Assembly: GCA_934699135.1 (NCBI GenBank)
Contig: CAKUVM010000030.1
Span: 1 to 20,772 of the forward strand
DNA from: an uncultured Bacteroidales bacterium
GTDB lineage: Bacteria; Bacteroidota; Bacteroidia; Bacteroidales; Marinilabiliaceae
Length of the DNA stretch: 20,772 nt
Direction: 5' to 3'
Shown: positions 14,569 to 20,772 of the stretch, one piece after another
How positions within the stretch are numbered: position 1 is the first letter of the stretch
Layout of the letters: the number at the start of each line of letters is the position of its first letter
Notes under the pieces: model-generated
Database searches by the model: none
Told to the model about the DNA's origin: nothing
Seen by the model: only the letters and a program-made list of their open reading frames with translations
Position numbers and translations under genes: made by a program

Positions 14569-16536
14569 TCAGTTGAGGCTGGCCGAGAGGAAGTCGGCAT
14601 ATGCCGCGGCATCCTCGTCATAAGATCGGCTGGCCGAGAGGGCGTTGCCGTCAGCATCCACCACCACGTAGAAAGGTTGCGTGTTGGCCCCGAACTTATG
14701 CCTCTGCAAGAAACTCCATTTGTCGCCCACGGTCAGGAGGCGCGCCTCCTTGCCGGCCTCCTTCACCACCAGCGGCTCGGGGAGCGGGGTCTTGTCATCC
14801 ACATAGAGCGAGACGAGGATGAAGCGATCATCTATGAGGCTGGCCACCCGCGGGTCGGCCCATACGGCGGCCTCCATCTTGCGGCAGTTGACGCACCCGT
14901 GACCCGTGAAGTCGAGCAGCAGCGGCTTTCCCTCGGCGCGCGAGGCGGCAAGGGCGGCGTCATAGTCCGTAAAACGCGCCTCGACAGTCTTTTGACCCAA
15001 CTTGAAATCTTGCGTAGACACTGGCGGGACAAACGCGCTTATGGCTTTGAGCGGCGCGCCCCACAGACCCGGCACCATGTAGACGGTAAAAGCCAGCGAG
15101 GCCAACCCCAAAAAGAGGCGCGTGGAGCCGATGGAGCGGCCGGGGTCGTCGGACCGGAATTTGAGCCACCCCAACATATAGGCGCCCAGAAGCGCAAAAA
15201 TGACAATCCAGAGGGAAAGGAAGACCTCGCGGTCTAGCAAATGCCACCCGTAGGCCATATCGGCCACGGAGAGGAACTTGAGGGCGAAAGCCAACTCTAT
15301 GAAGCCGAGTGAAACCTTGATGACGTTCATCCACCCGCCGGAGCGCGGGGCCTGCTTCAAGAGGCTCGGGAAAAGGGCGAAGAGAGAGAACGGGATGGCC
15401 AAAGCCAAGGCGAAGCCAAACATCCCCACAGCCGGGGCCAAGACGCTGCCCTCGGCCGAGACGGCCACAAGCAAGAAGCCTATGATGGGGCCCGTGCACG
15501 AGAACGAGACAAGAGCCAACGTGAACGCCATGAGGAAGATGGCGGCGAAGCCCGAGGCGCGACCTTTGCGGCTCTCCACCTTGTCAGTCCAAGAAGACGG
15601 CAGCGTGATCTCAAACGCGCCGAAAAACGAGGCCGCAAAAACCACGAGCAGGAGGCAGAAGAAGACGTTGAAAACCGCATTTGTGGCCAAAGCGTTGAGG
15701 CTGCCAGCCCCCAGAAAGCCCGTGACGACGAGGCCCAACGCAAGGTATATCACAATGATGGCCGCGCCATAGGCCAATGCCTCGCACACCGCCTTGCCCC
15801 GCTCCTTGTTGCGTTTCAAGAAAAAGCTCACTGTGAGCGGTATTATGGGCCATACGCATGGCGTGAAGATGGCCAACAGGCCTCCCAGCAGCCCTTGAAG
15901 TAGCACCTGCCACAGAGGCATGGAGTTGGAGAACACGGCCTCGCCGCGGCCCTCCATCTGAGAGATGACGGGAGCCCACGGGCCGCGGCTCAACACACTG
16001 TCCGCCACCACGGCCACGACCGGCGCGGCCTCACGCAGCGTCTCAGCCACAGCCACGGCCGGCGCGGCCGACGGCAGGATGACGGAACCGGCGGTGGAGA
16101 AGTCCACCCGCGTGGGAGGGAGGCAGCTCGCGTCATCGCACGCGCCATACTCTAGCGAGACGTCGAGGACGTAGTCACTCTCCGTGAAACGGACGCGCTG
16201 CACAAACGTGACAGACCCCTCAAAATATCGCAGCTCCTGGCCAAACATCTTGTCAAACTTCCTGATCTCCCGACCGCGCGGGGTGAGGCCACCCTCCAGC
16301 TCCACTCCCTTCAACGCGTTGACCATAAGCGACGCGCTGATGGGGCCGTCATCACCAAGCCCTGTGGAATAGACATGCCAGCCCGCGTCAATCTTACCAT
16401 CAAAGACGATGTCTGCCTCGCCTTTCTTGTCATTCTTCTCCAAACGGGTGGAGAAATGCACAGGCTCCGCCACCTGAGCGAAAGCCGATGTGGCGAAAGC
16501 CACAATGAGCGCAACCAGAGTGTAGATGTGCTTCAT
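14569..16536 (-). CDS. DsbD-type thiol:disulfide interchange protein
   Basis: 655 residues. DsbD carries electrons from cytoplasmic thioredoxin across the inner membrane to periplasmic thiol proteins. A signal peptide (about 1-20) precedes the alpha domain, with YGACDDASCLPP (Cys133, Cys138). The membrane part (about 205-495, eight hydrophobic segments) has FTPCVWPIIPL (Cys227) and SFSCTGPII (Cys347), the pair expected to take electrons from the cytoplasm. The C-terminal thioredoxin-like gamma domain has FTGHGCVNCRKME (Cys548, Cys551). All six redox cysteines are therefore present, and order and length match DsbD. ATG 16536 opens the signal peptide; the frame upstream to 16647 crosses the promoter. 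It heads a likely operon with the LptF/G gene and ribBA. The TlpA-like protein at 4016-5128 is a possible client. Confidence 0.94.
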   Translation of the reverse strand: MKHIYTLVALIVAFATSAFAQVAEPVHFSTRLEKNDKKGEADIVFDGKIDAGWHVYSTGLGDDGPISASLMVNALKGVELEGGLTPRGREIRKFDKMFGQELRYFEGSVTFVQRVRFTESDYVLDVSLEYGACDDASCLPPTRVDFSTAGSVILPSAAPAVAVAETLREAAPVVAVVADSVLSRGPWAPVISQMEGRGEAVFSNSMPLWQVLLQGLLGGLLAIFTPCVWPIIPLTVSFFLKRNKERGKAVCEALAYGAAIIVIYLALGLVVTGFLGAGSLNALATNAVFNVFFCLLLVVFAASFFGAFEITLPSSWTDKVESRKGRASGFAAIFLMAFTLALVSFSCTGPIIGFLLVAVSAEGSVLAPAVGMFGFALALAIPFSLFALFPSLLKQAPRSGGWMNVIKVSLGFIELAFALKFLSVADMAYGWHLLDREVFLSLWIVIFALLGAYMLGWLKFRSDDPGRSIGSTRLFLGLASLAFTVYMVPGLWGAPLKAISAFVPPVSTQDFKLGQKTVEARFTDYDAALAASRAEGKPLLLDFTGHGCVNCRKMEAAVWADPRVASLIDDRFILVSLYVDDKTPLPEPLVVKEAGKEARLLTVGDKWSFLQRHKFGANTQPFYVVVDADGNALSASRSYDEDAAAYADFLSASLN

Positions 16537-16568
16537 TATTACAAAGGGAACGTGAATAAGAACCGAAA

Positions 16569-16576
16569 CAAAATTA
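16569..16576 (-). promoter_or_regulatory. Bacteroides-type -7 box for the dsbD-type operon
   Basis: Read on the minus strand this is TAATTTTG, a full match to TAnnTTTG, 32 nt upstream of ATG 16536. A CTG stands 19 nt further upstream where TTG is expected. It probably drives the DsbD, LptF/G and ribBA genes together. Confidence 0.6.
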
Positions 16577-16662
16577 CTCAAATAGCCCTCACGAACAGCC
16601 GAGAGCCCCCCGCGCTTATCCATTATTAACACATTTTGCGAAGTCATGATATTGAAAGGCAG

Positions 16663-16670
16663 TAACTTCG
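16663..16670 (+). promoter_or_regulatory. Probable -7 box for fabI
   Basis: TAACTTCG matches TAnnTTTG in all but one base and lies 34 nt before ATG 16705. A TTTTG at 16634-16638 is a little too far upstream (24-nt spacer) to be a good -33 element. Confidence 0.4.
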
Positions 16671-16704
16671 CAGCGTTAGATTATTGCATAACAGAATAGA
16701 CACA

Positions 16705-17532
16705 ATGGTACAGAATCTACTGGAAGGCAAGCGCGGCATCATCTTCGGCGCACTGAACGACAAGTCCATCGCCTGGAAGGTGGCCGAGAAGGCCAAGGAG
16801 CAGGGAGCCGTCTTCACGCTCTCCAACACCCTGGCAGCCTGCCGCATGGGCGAGGTCATCGACCTGGGCAAGGCCACAGGCTCGGAACTCATCCCCGCAG
16901 ACGCCACTAGCGTAGACGACCTGAAGAACGTATTCTCCCGCTCGCAGGAGATCCTCGGCGGCAAGATCGACTTCGTCCTCCATTCCATCGGAATGTCGCT
17001 CAACGTACGCAAAAAACGCGAATACACCGACCTGGACTACAACTTCCTGGGCAAGACGCTCGACATCTCCGCCATATCGTTCCACAAGATGCTGCAAGTG
17101 GCCTATCAGATGGATGCCATCAGCGAGTGGGGTTCAGTGCTCGCCTTGACCTACGTGGCCGCGCAACGCACTTTCGACGGGTATAATGATATGGCGGACG
17201 CCAAGGCCCTGCTGGAGAGCATAGCCCGCAGCTTCGGCTACATATATGGCCACGAGCGTCACGTCCGCGTCAACACCATCTCGCAGTCGCCCACGGCCAC
17301 CACGGCTGGCTCCGGCATCCACGGCTTCGGCGGACTTATGGACTTCTCTGACCGCATGAGCCCGCTGGGCAACGCGTCGGCCGAGGAGTGCGCCAACTTC
17401 TGCATCACCATGTTCTCCGACCTCACGAAGAAGATCACCATGCAGAACCTCTTCCACGATGGCGGTTTCTCCTCAATGGGCATGAGCGCGCGCGCCATGA
17501 ACCAATATAACAAGAGTTTCGATGGCGAGTAG
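16705..17532 (+). CDS. fabI: Enoyl-[acyl-carrier-protein] reductase [NADH]
   Basis: 275 residues, cytoplasmic. It catalyses the last reduction of each fatty-acid elongation cycle and is a short-chain dehydrogenase/reductase family member. The N-terminus has GKRGIIFGALNDKSIAWKVAEK, the modified Rossmann motif of FabI. VLHSIGMS follows near residue 95. The active site is ALTYVAAQRTFDGYNDMADAKA, with the Tyr and Lys of the FabI-type Y-x6-K arrangement. RVNTISQSPTATTAGSGI and the C-terminal MQNLFHDGGFSSMG match Bacteroidota FabI closely. ATG 16705 is chosen because family similarity starts at MVQNLLEGKRG; the frame upstream begins only with a TTG. It is divergent from the dsbD-type operon and followed by a bidirectional terminator. 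Confidence 0.97.
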   Translation: MVQNLLEGKRGIIFGALNDKSIAWKVAEKAKEQGAVFTLSNTLAACRMGEVIDLGKATGSELIPADATSVDDLKNVFSRSQEILGGKIDFVLHSIGMSLNVRKKREYTDLDYNFLGKTLDISAISFHKMLQVAYQMDAISEWGSVLALTYVAAQRTFDGYNDMADAKALLESIARSFGYIYGHERHVRVNTISQSPTATTAGSGIHGFGGLMDFSDRMSPLGNASAEECANFCITMFSDLTKKITMQNLFHDGGFSSMGMSARAMNQYNKSFDGE

Positions 17533-17557
17533 CCCGCCATCCCACAGGGCACTAAAG

Positions 17558-17592
17558 AATCCCGCATGGCGCAAAGCGCGCCATGCGGGATT
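17558..17592. terminator. Bidirectional terminator between fabI and the hydrolase gene
   Basis: Arms AATCCCGCATGGCGC (17558-17572) and GCGCCATGCGGGATT (17578-17592) form a perfect 15-bp stem with loop AAAGC. The plus strand continues TTACCTTTT and the minus strand continues CTTTAG. It lies between convergent stops at 17532 and 17612. Confidence 0.85.
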
Positions 17593-17611
17593 TACCTTTT
17601 ACAATTGACAC

Positions 17612-18484
17612 CTACTTCAGCTCATCGGCCACAAACTGTGCCACGGCCACGGCCACGCCGGCCTGCCCCTTCGGGTCGCCGGTGCGGGACAGGCTGTGAT
17701 CCAAGCCCTCATATTCCTTCAGTTCGGCCGAGGGCATCACCTGCTCAAGATATTGGCCATAGGTGCGCGGAACCACGGCATCCGCCAAGCCAAAGACAAT
17801 GAGCGAAGGCCCCTTGTATCTCGCCGCCTCCTTCAGAAAATTTGTTTTTTGCGCCATGCGGATAAAGTCGCGGCCTATGGTCACGGCGCCTCCCCACAGC
17901 TCCAACCTCTTGGGCGGCTCGGCGGGATTGAACGTCACGCCAAAAATGGAGCCGCGCACGGCATCTTCGCGCATGCTCACGGCCGGGGCCATGACGGCCA
18001 AAGCCCTGACCACGCGCTTGCCCTCATCTGCGGCCGCCAAGATGCTCACCGCGCCTCCCATGGAGTGACCCACCAGAGCTACGGAGCTGACAAACGGCAA
18101 ATCTCGCGCATAGTCAATGACAGCCTCCAGATCCTCCTTCTCCGTGGCCACCGTCATATCCTCAAACACAAAACGCTTGTCCACACTGGCCCCGGACCCG
18201 GCAAAGTCAAACAACAGAGTGGCCACGCCGCGCCGCTCCAACTCCACGGCCACCTGGCGGAGGAGGGCGTCCTCCTTATTGGAGCCGAAGCCATGGCACA
18301 GGATGGCCATTGGGCATTTTTGGCCTTCTGCCAAACCTGCAGGCTTGTGATAAACAGCACTGAGCGTGGCGTTTGGCCCCTTGACGGAGACCGCCTCGCC
18401 CTGCCCAAAGGCCCACACCGGCGAAAGCAGCGCAAGCGAGACAGCGCAAAATAGACTGACGCAAAACTTCATCTTACGATCCAT
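17612..18484 (-). CDS. Secreted alpha/beta hydrolase, cinnamoyl/feruloyl-esterase-like
   Basis: 290 residues. An N-terminal signal peptide (MDRKMKFCVSLFCAVSLALL...WAFGQ, about 26 residues) directs export. The alpha/beta-hydrolase core has CHGFGSNKEDALL (oxyanion region, about 63-75), FDFAGSGAS (about 92-100), VGHSMGGA with nucleophile Ser141, GLADAVVP with Asp235 and EGLDHSLS with His263, giving a complete catalytic triad. The insert GVTFNPAEPPKRLELWGG and the following RDFIRMAQ resemble the lid of Lactobacillus cinnamoyl esterase LJ0536, so release of hydroxycinnamic acids from plant polymers or small esters is possible. This is inference; substrate is unproven. ATG 18484 is used; ATG 18472 is an alternative that also keeps the signal. 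It is a single-gene unit convergent with fabI. Confidence 0.88.
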   Translation of the reverse strand: MDRKMKFCVSLFCAVSLALLSPVWAFGQGEAVSVKGPNATLSAVYHKPAGLAEGQKCPMAILCHGFGSNKEDALLRQVAVELERRGVATLLFDFAGSGASVDKRFVFEDMTVATEKEDLEAVIDYARDLPFVSSVALVGHSMGGAVSILAAADEGKRVVRALAVMAPAVSMREDAVRGSIFGVTFNPAEPPKRLELWGGAVTIGRDFIRMAQKTNFLKEAARYKGPSLIVFGLADAVVPRTYGQYLEQVMPSAELKEYEGLDHSLSRTGDPKGQAGVAVAVAQFVADELK

Positions 18485-18654
18485 AATTATGATTCAATTA
18501 TACTTACTCACATTCATATTGGGGCAGCGACCTGCGCCAAGACGCTAATTTACGCAATTTTCCTTTCCCCTTCTCTCTTATCATAACCAACTGAAACTCA
18601 ACAACGCCACACACCGCAAAAGAAATTTATTTCATAAAAAGTGCGCCGCGCCCC

Positions 18655-18684
18655 TTGCAGAGTAAAATAAAAATCCTACCTTTG
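18655..18684 (+). promoter_or_regulatory. Promoter of tRNA-Arg
   Basis: TTG at 18655-18657, a 19-nt spacer and TACCTTTG at 18677-18684. This fits the Bacteroidota TTG-N19-TAnnTTTG consensus and is the best promoter in the window. The tRNA begins 56 nt downstream of the -7 box. Confidence 0.8.
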
Positions 18685-18740
18685 CAACGCAATCGGGAAG
18701 AAAGCGACAGGCTTTCAACCGAGAGCAGATTAAAAGGTTC

Positions 18741-18814
18741 GGTACCGTAGCACAATTGGATAATGCCCTTGGTTACGGCCCAAGAGATTGGGGGTTCGAA
18801 TCCCTCCGGTATCA
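18741..18814 (+). tRNA. tRNA-Arg (anticodon ACG)
   Basis: 74 nt forming a full cloverleaf. Acceptor arm GGTACCG/CGGTATC has one G-T pair. The D-arm is GCA/TGC around AATTGGATA. Anticodon stem CTTGG/CCAAG (18768-18772/18780-18784) has loop TTACGGC and anticodon ACG at 18775-18777. T-arm GGGGG/CCCTC encloses TTCGAAT. The discriminator is A and CCA is not encoded (CTA follows). ACG is expected to be deaminated to ICG, reading CGU, CGC and CGA. Confidence 0.96.
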
Positions 18815-18818
18815 CTAG

Positions 18819-18851
18819 GAGAGCGTTAGCAGTCTGCTGACGCTCTCTTTT
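18819..18851 (+). terminator. Terminator of tRNA-Arg
   Basis: Arms GAGAGCGTTAGCAG (18819-18832) and CTGCTGACGCTCTC (18834-18847) pair over 14 bp with one T-G wobble, followed by TTTT. The formal loop is one base, so the top two pairs would open in practice. Confidence 0.88.
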
Positions 18852-19161
18852 CGTATATCTGCTCTAGACCGCACGTTTTTTGCCGTGGCAAATCTCATCG
18901 GCTGACGCACACGTTGTCAACCCGCACCAATCCGAGAACCATGCGGCTCAGCCGGACGCGACCCTTTTCAGGCGCGCCAAAAAGTTAAGAAGCTGTAGAA
19001 GAGCCGCATTGGAGCAGCGAGCGGCATGAATTATATGACGGACATCTCCTTTGCGAAACCTTGCGCACAAAACTCGGCTGTTTTTGTTACAGCCCTCGGG
19101 AAAGGACGCGCCAGCCGCAGAAGCGCAATACCAGGCGACCCCAACCCCGCAACACCAATCG
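18852..19161. other. Gene-poor stretch of about 310 nt
   Basis: Between the tRNA terminator and the end of the GIN-domain gene unit I see no credible gene. Short frames exist on both strands but lack a promoter, signal peptide or family motif. One 6-bp hairpin, GGCTGT/ACAGCC, lies at 19076-19094 with a T-rich loop. The stretch is otherwise plain. Confidence 0.5.
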
Positions 19162-19184
19162 AAAAAAGCCGGCCTCACAAGGCC
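19162..19184 (-). terminator. Probable terminator overlapping the GIN-domain gene stop
   Basis: On the minus strand GGCCT-TGTG-AGGCC forms a 5-bp stem (19184-19171) followed by GGC and TTTTTT (19167-19162). The stop codon at 19177-19175 lies inside the hairpin. The stem is short, so strength is uncertain. Confidence 0.5.
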
Positions 19185-19990
19185 ACAGCCCAAGACGTCC
19201 GGTCGGTGGACAGGGAGACGCGCGCCCCGGGTGCGTAATAGCGCACAGAGCTGCCTTTTGTGGCGTTTACGTCCAAGGCCTCCGTGGCCGAGACCTCCGC
19301 GCGGCTCTCGCCCTGGGCGTTCACGCTGACGCGGGCGCACATCTTCTTGCGCATATTGAGTGAGCTGGCGGCCTCGAGCGTGCAATGGAGCGTGCCAAGG
19401 GTGCCCGTCAGCCACACGTAAGATCTGTTGGCCGCCACAAGGCTCATGGAGCTTGCGTTTGCCGTTATGTGCACCTCCATGGCGAAGTCGGCCGAGACGC
19501 TGACTTCCCCAAGCCGCAGGCACCCACGAGTCCATATGTTGCTGCCCGACGTGCCATGAATGAGGCGCAATGTGCTGTCACACACCACATACACGTCAAT
19601 CCTCCTCGTCTTGCGATATTTGAACGCTCCAGCGCTTATGGTCAAACCGCCATTCTCCACGGCGCAGTCTACAGCCCTCGCCACCGACGGCTCGGCACGG
19701 ACCACGCACGTGGGCGCAACTGGCGAGGCCGTCTGTCCTTTCTTGCCCAGCAATTTGGCAGCGACATCGGCCGGCAGCTTATCCACCTCGTCATTCATCA
19801 CCAAGGTCATGTTTATGCCCCTGGCCACTGTGACGGAATGGAACGCCTCAAGCCCGCGCACTATGCGCAGGGTGGTCTGCGCCACCCCTTCTGACGGGAG
19901 CAAAAAGGCGAAAGCCAGGGCCAGGGACGCCGCGACGGCGCGCCCGACCCTGGCCCCGGCCTCACGCCAGCCGCAGTCAGAGGCTGGCAT
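19175..19990 (-). CDS. Exported GIN-domain protein (DUF2807, putative auto-transporter adhesin head)
   Basis: 271 residues. A signal peptide of about 37 residues (MPASDCGWREAGARVGRAVA then a hydrophobic stretch ending GVAQ) precedes a long repetitive beta structure. The opening FHSVTVARGINMTLVMNDE is the F-x-x-V-x-x-x-x-GI-x-x-x-x-x signature of DUF2807. Later turns (GGLTISAGAFKYRK, IDVYVVCDSTLRLIHGTSGSNI, EALDVNATKGSSVRYYA) show the alternating beta-helix pattern and the G-S-S-x-x-Y-x-A repeat of the family. Function is unknown; such proteins are predicted to sit in the periplasm or on the surface. ATG 19990 is chosen because it opens the signal peptide; it overlaps the end of the upstream peptidase gene by 14 nt, which suggests translational coupling. 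Confidence 0.8.
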   Translation of the reverse strand: MPASDCGWREAGARVGRAVAASLALAFAFLLPSEGVAQTTLRIVRGLEAFHSVTVARGINMTLVMNDEVDKLPADVAAKLLGKKGQTASPVAPTCVVRAEPSVARAVDCAVENGGLTISAGAFKYRKTRRIDVYVVCDSTLRLIHGTSGSNIWTRGCLRLGEVSVSADFAMEVHITANASSMSLVAANRSYVWLTGTLGTLHCTLEAASSLNMRKKMCARVSVNAQGESRAEVSATEALDVNATKGSSVRYYAPGARVSLSTDRTSWAVAL

Positions 19991-20772
19991 ACTCTCGCGA
20001 GTAGCGGAGCATCTGCTCGTCATACTGCTCGTCATAGTCTATCGTCACATCTTGCGCCACGCCGTCCGCGTCGACCTTCAGCGACAGCCTAGGATTAACA
20101 AAACCGCTGAACGGCGCGAAGCCCAGCGCGGCATACCTGTCGCGCACCTCGGCATGGAGCGCGGGGTCTACTTTCACGCCATAGGTCTCGACAAGCTCCC
20201 GCGCGGCGGCATAGTCGCCCTCGCTCTTAATGCGCTGCACGTGGCGCAGCAACTGGCCAAACAGTTCACGGACGCGGGCGTAGTCATATATCCTTACGCT
20301 GTGCCGCCCGTCATGCTCCTCCATGCGCACAGCGCCGCAGGCTGAGCCTCGCACCAGCACCCAATGGGCAATGATGGCGCGGTTTCGCATATGCGCCTCT
20401 TCAAGGTTGGCGCCAGGCTCCAAGCGGGCAAGCTGCACGAGCGCGCCGTTGCGCAGGTAGCTGTCATATTCGGCCCACGCCACGTCTTGACTCTCCACGA
20501 TGCCTAGCTCAACCATGCGGTCGTCCGCCATAAAATATAGCGCATAGAGGTCGGCGCGCGCCTCCTCGATGGTACTGCCGTAAGATTTCAGGTCGTCTAA
20601 AGACACGCCCCCGCGCAACTGGCCGGAGCCGTGTCCAAGGCACTCATGAAGCTGCGTATGCAGTTCGTCGGCCACCCTGCCATATCGTCGGCATCGCTCC
20701 ACCTCTGCATCCGTGGCGGCGAACTCGGTCAAGACGCTCTTGCGCCCAGGGTCGCGCCGTTCGGCCTCATCG
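19977..20772 (-). CDS. Dipeptidyl peptidase III-family zinc metallopeptidase (M49), C-terminal part
   Basis: About 265 residues are visible; the frame is open to the right edge, so the 5' end lies outside the window. The M49 zinc motif HECLGHGSGQL appears about 42 residues in, with both His ligands and the catalytic Glu. EEARADLYALYFM follows about 25 residues later and supplies the third ligand. These two motifs, in this spacing, mark dipeptidyl peptidase III, which releases dipeptides from the N-termini of oligopeptides. The HECLGH version (E-C instead of E-L-L) is the form I recall from Bacteroides. Cellular location cannot be judged without the N-terminus. The GIN-domain gene overlaps its last 14 nt. 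Confidence 0.92.
   Translation of the reverse strand, partial: DEAERRDPGRKSVLTEFAATDAEVERCRRYGRVADELHTQLHECLGHGSGQLRGGVSLDDLKSYGSTIEEARADLYALYFMADDRMVELGIVESQDVAWAEYDSYLRNGALVQLARLEPGANLEEAHMRNRAIIAHWVLVRGSACGAVRMEEHDGRHSVRIYDYARVRELFGQLLRHVQRIKSEGDYAAARELVETYGVKVDPALHAEVRDRYAALGFAPFSGFVNPRLSLKVDADGVAQDVTIDYDEQYDEQMLRYSREYASL

Noticed and set aside
19076..19094. Small hairpin with a T-rich loop as a regulatory RNA
   Set aside because: Only 6 bp, no promoter box upstream and no T-tract after it; it is likely to be chance.
18948..19535. 195-codon minus-strand frame near the GIN-domain gene
   Set aside because: Most of it lies in another frame of the GIN-domain gene. The unique part (below 19175) has no motif, so I do not call it a gene.
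1..20772. Mobile element, prophage, CRISPR or defence system
   Set aside because: No transposase, integrase, phage structural, Cas, restriction or toxin-antitoxin motifs appear in either strand, and no direct-repeat array is visible. The tRNA-Arg is not followed by an integrase or by a repeat of its 3' end that I can find.

Overview
This window looks like an ordinary chromosomal segment of a GC-rich member of the Bacteroidales (phylum Bacteroidota). The evidence is Bacteroides-type promoter boxes (TAnnTTTG) upstream of several genes, family-specific proteins (a DUF4369/TlpA thiol oxidoreductase, a GIN-domain protein, an M49 peptidase with HECLGH, a Bacteroidota-type FabI), and secreted proteins ending in a C-terminal tag resembling type IX secretion signals. 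The genus cannot be fixed by reading alone; Prevotellaceae-like or Muribaculaceae-like lineages fit. I see no insertion sequence, prophage, CRISPR array, plasmid or rRNA gene.

Layout, left to right. (1) 2-499: the 3' end of a secreted-protein gene. (2) 588-1928, minus: an exported flavodoxin followed by a RibD-C/DHFR-fold reductase, probably one operon. (3) 2031-3375, plus: a MATE efflux transporter gene broken by a +1 frameshift near 2700-2715. (4) 3378-5128, minus: a periplasmic TlpA-like oxidoreductase followed by an O6-methylguanine-DNA methyltransferase. (5) 5315-8242, plus: a secreted Ig-like-domain protein and a secreted endonuclease I-family nuclease. (6) 8414-10648, plus: pnp, with its own promoter and terminator. 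(7) 10826-11647, plus: an outer-membrane beta-barrel protein. (8) 11736-16536, minus: a DsbD-type disulfide reductase, an LptF/LptG permease and ribBA, closely spaced and probably one operon. (9) 16705-17532, plus: fabI. (10) 17612-18484, minus: a secreted cinnamoyl/feruloyl-esterase-like hydrolase. (11) 18741-18814: tRNA-Arg(ACG) with a clear promoter and terminator. (12) 19175-20772, minus: an M49 dipeptidyl peptidase (5' end outside the window) overlapping a GIN-domain (DUF2807) exported protein.

How the genes relate: envelope functions dominate. DsbD would carry electrons across the inner membrane to periplasmic thiol proteins such as the TlpA-like protein here, and the exported flavodoxin is another possible extracytoplasmic redox carrier. 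LptF/G moves lipopolysaccharide outward, and FabI supplies fatty acids for membrane and lipid A. The 5315-8242 pair looks like secreted cargo that attacks or binds nucleic acid outside the cell. RibBA feeds flavin synthesis, which the flavodoxin would use, but they are not adjacent. I did not find a convincing undescribed system. The observations most worth a second look are the MATE frameshift, the shared C-terminal tags with the Ig-protein/nuclease pair, and the 53-nt inverted repeat at 524-576.
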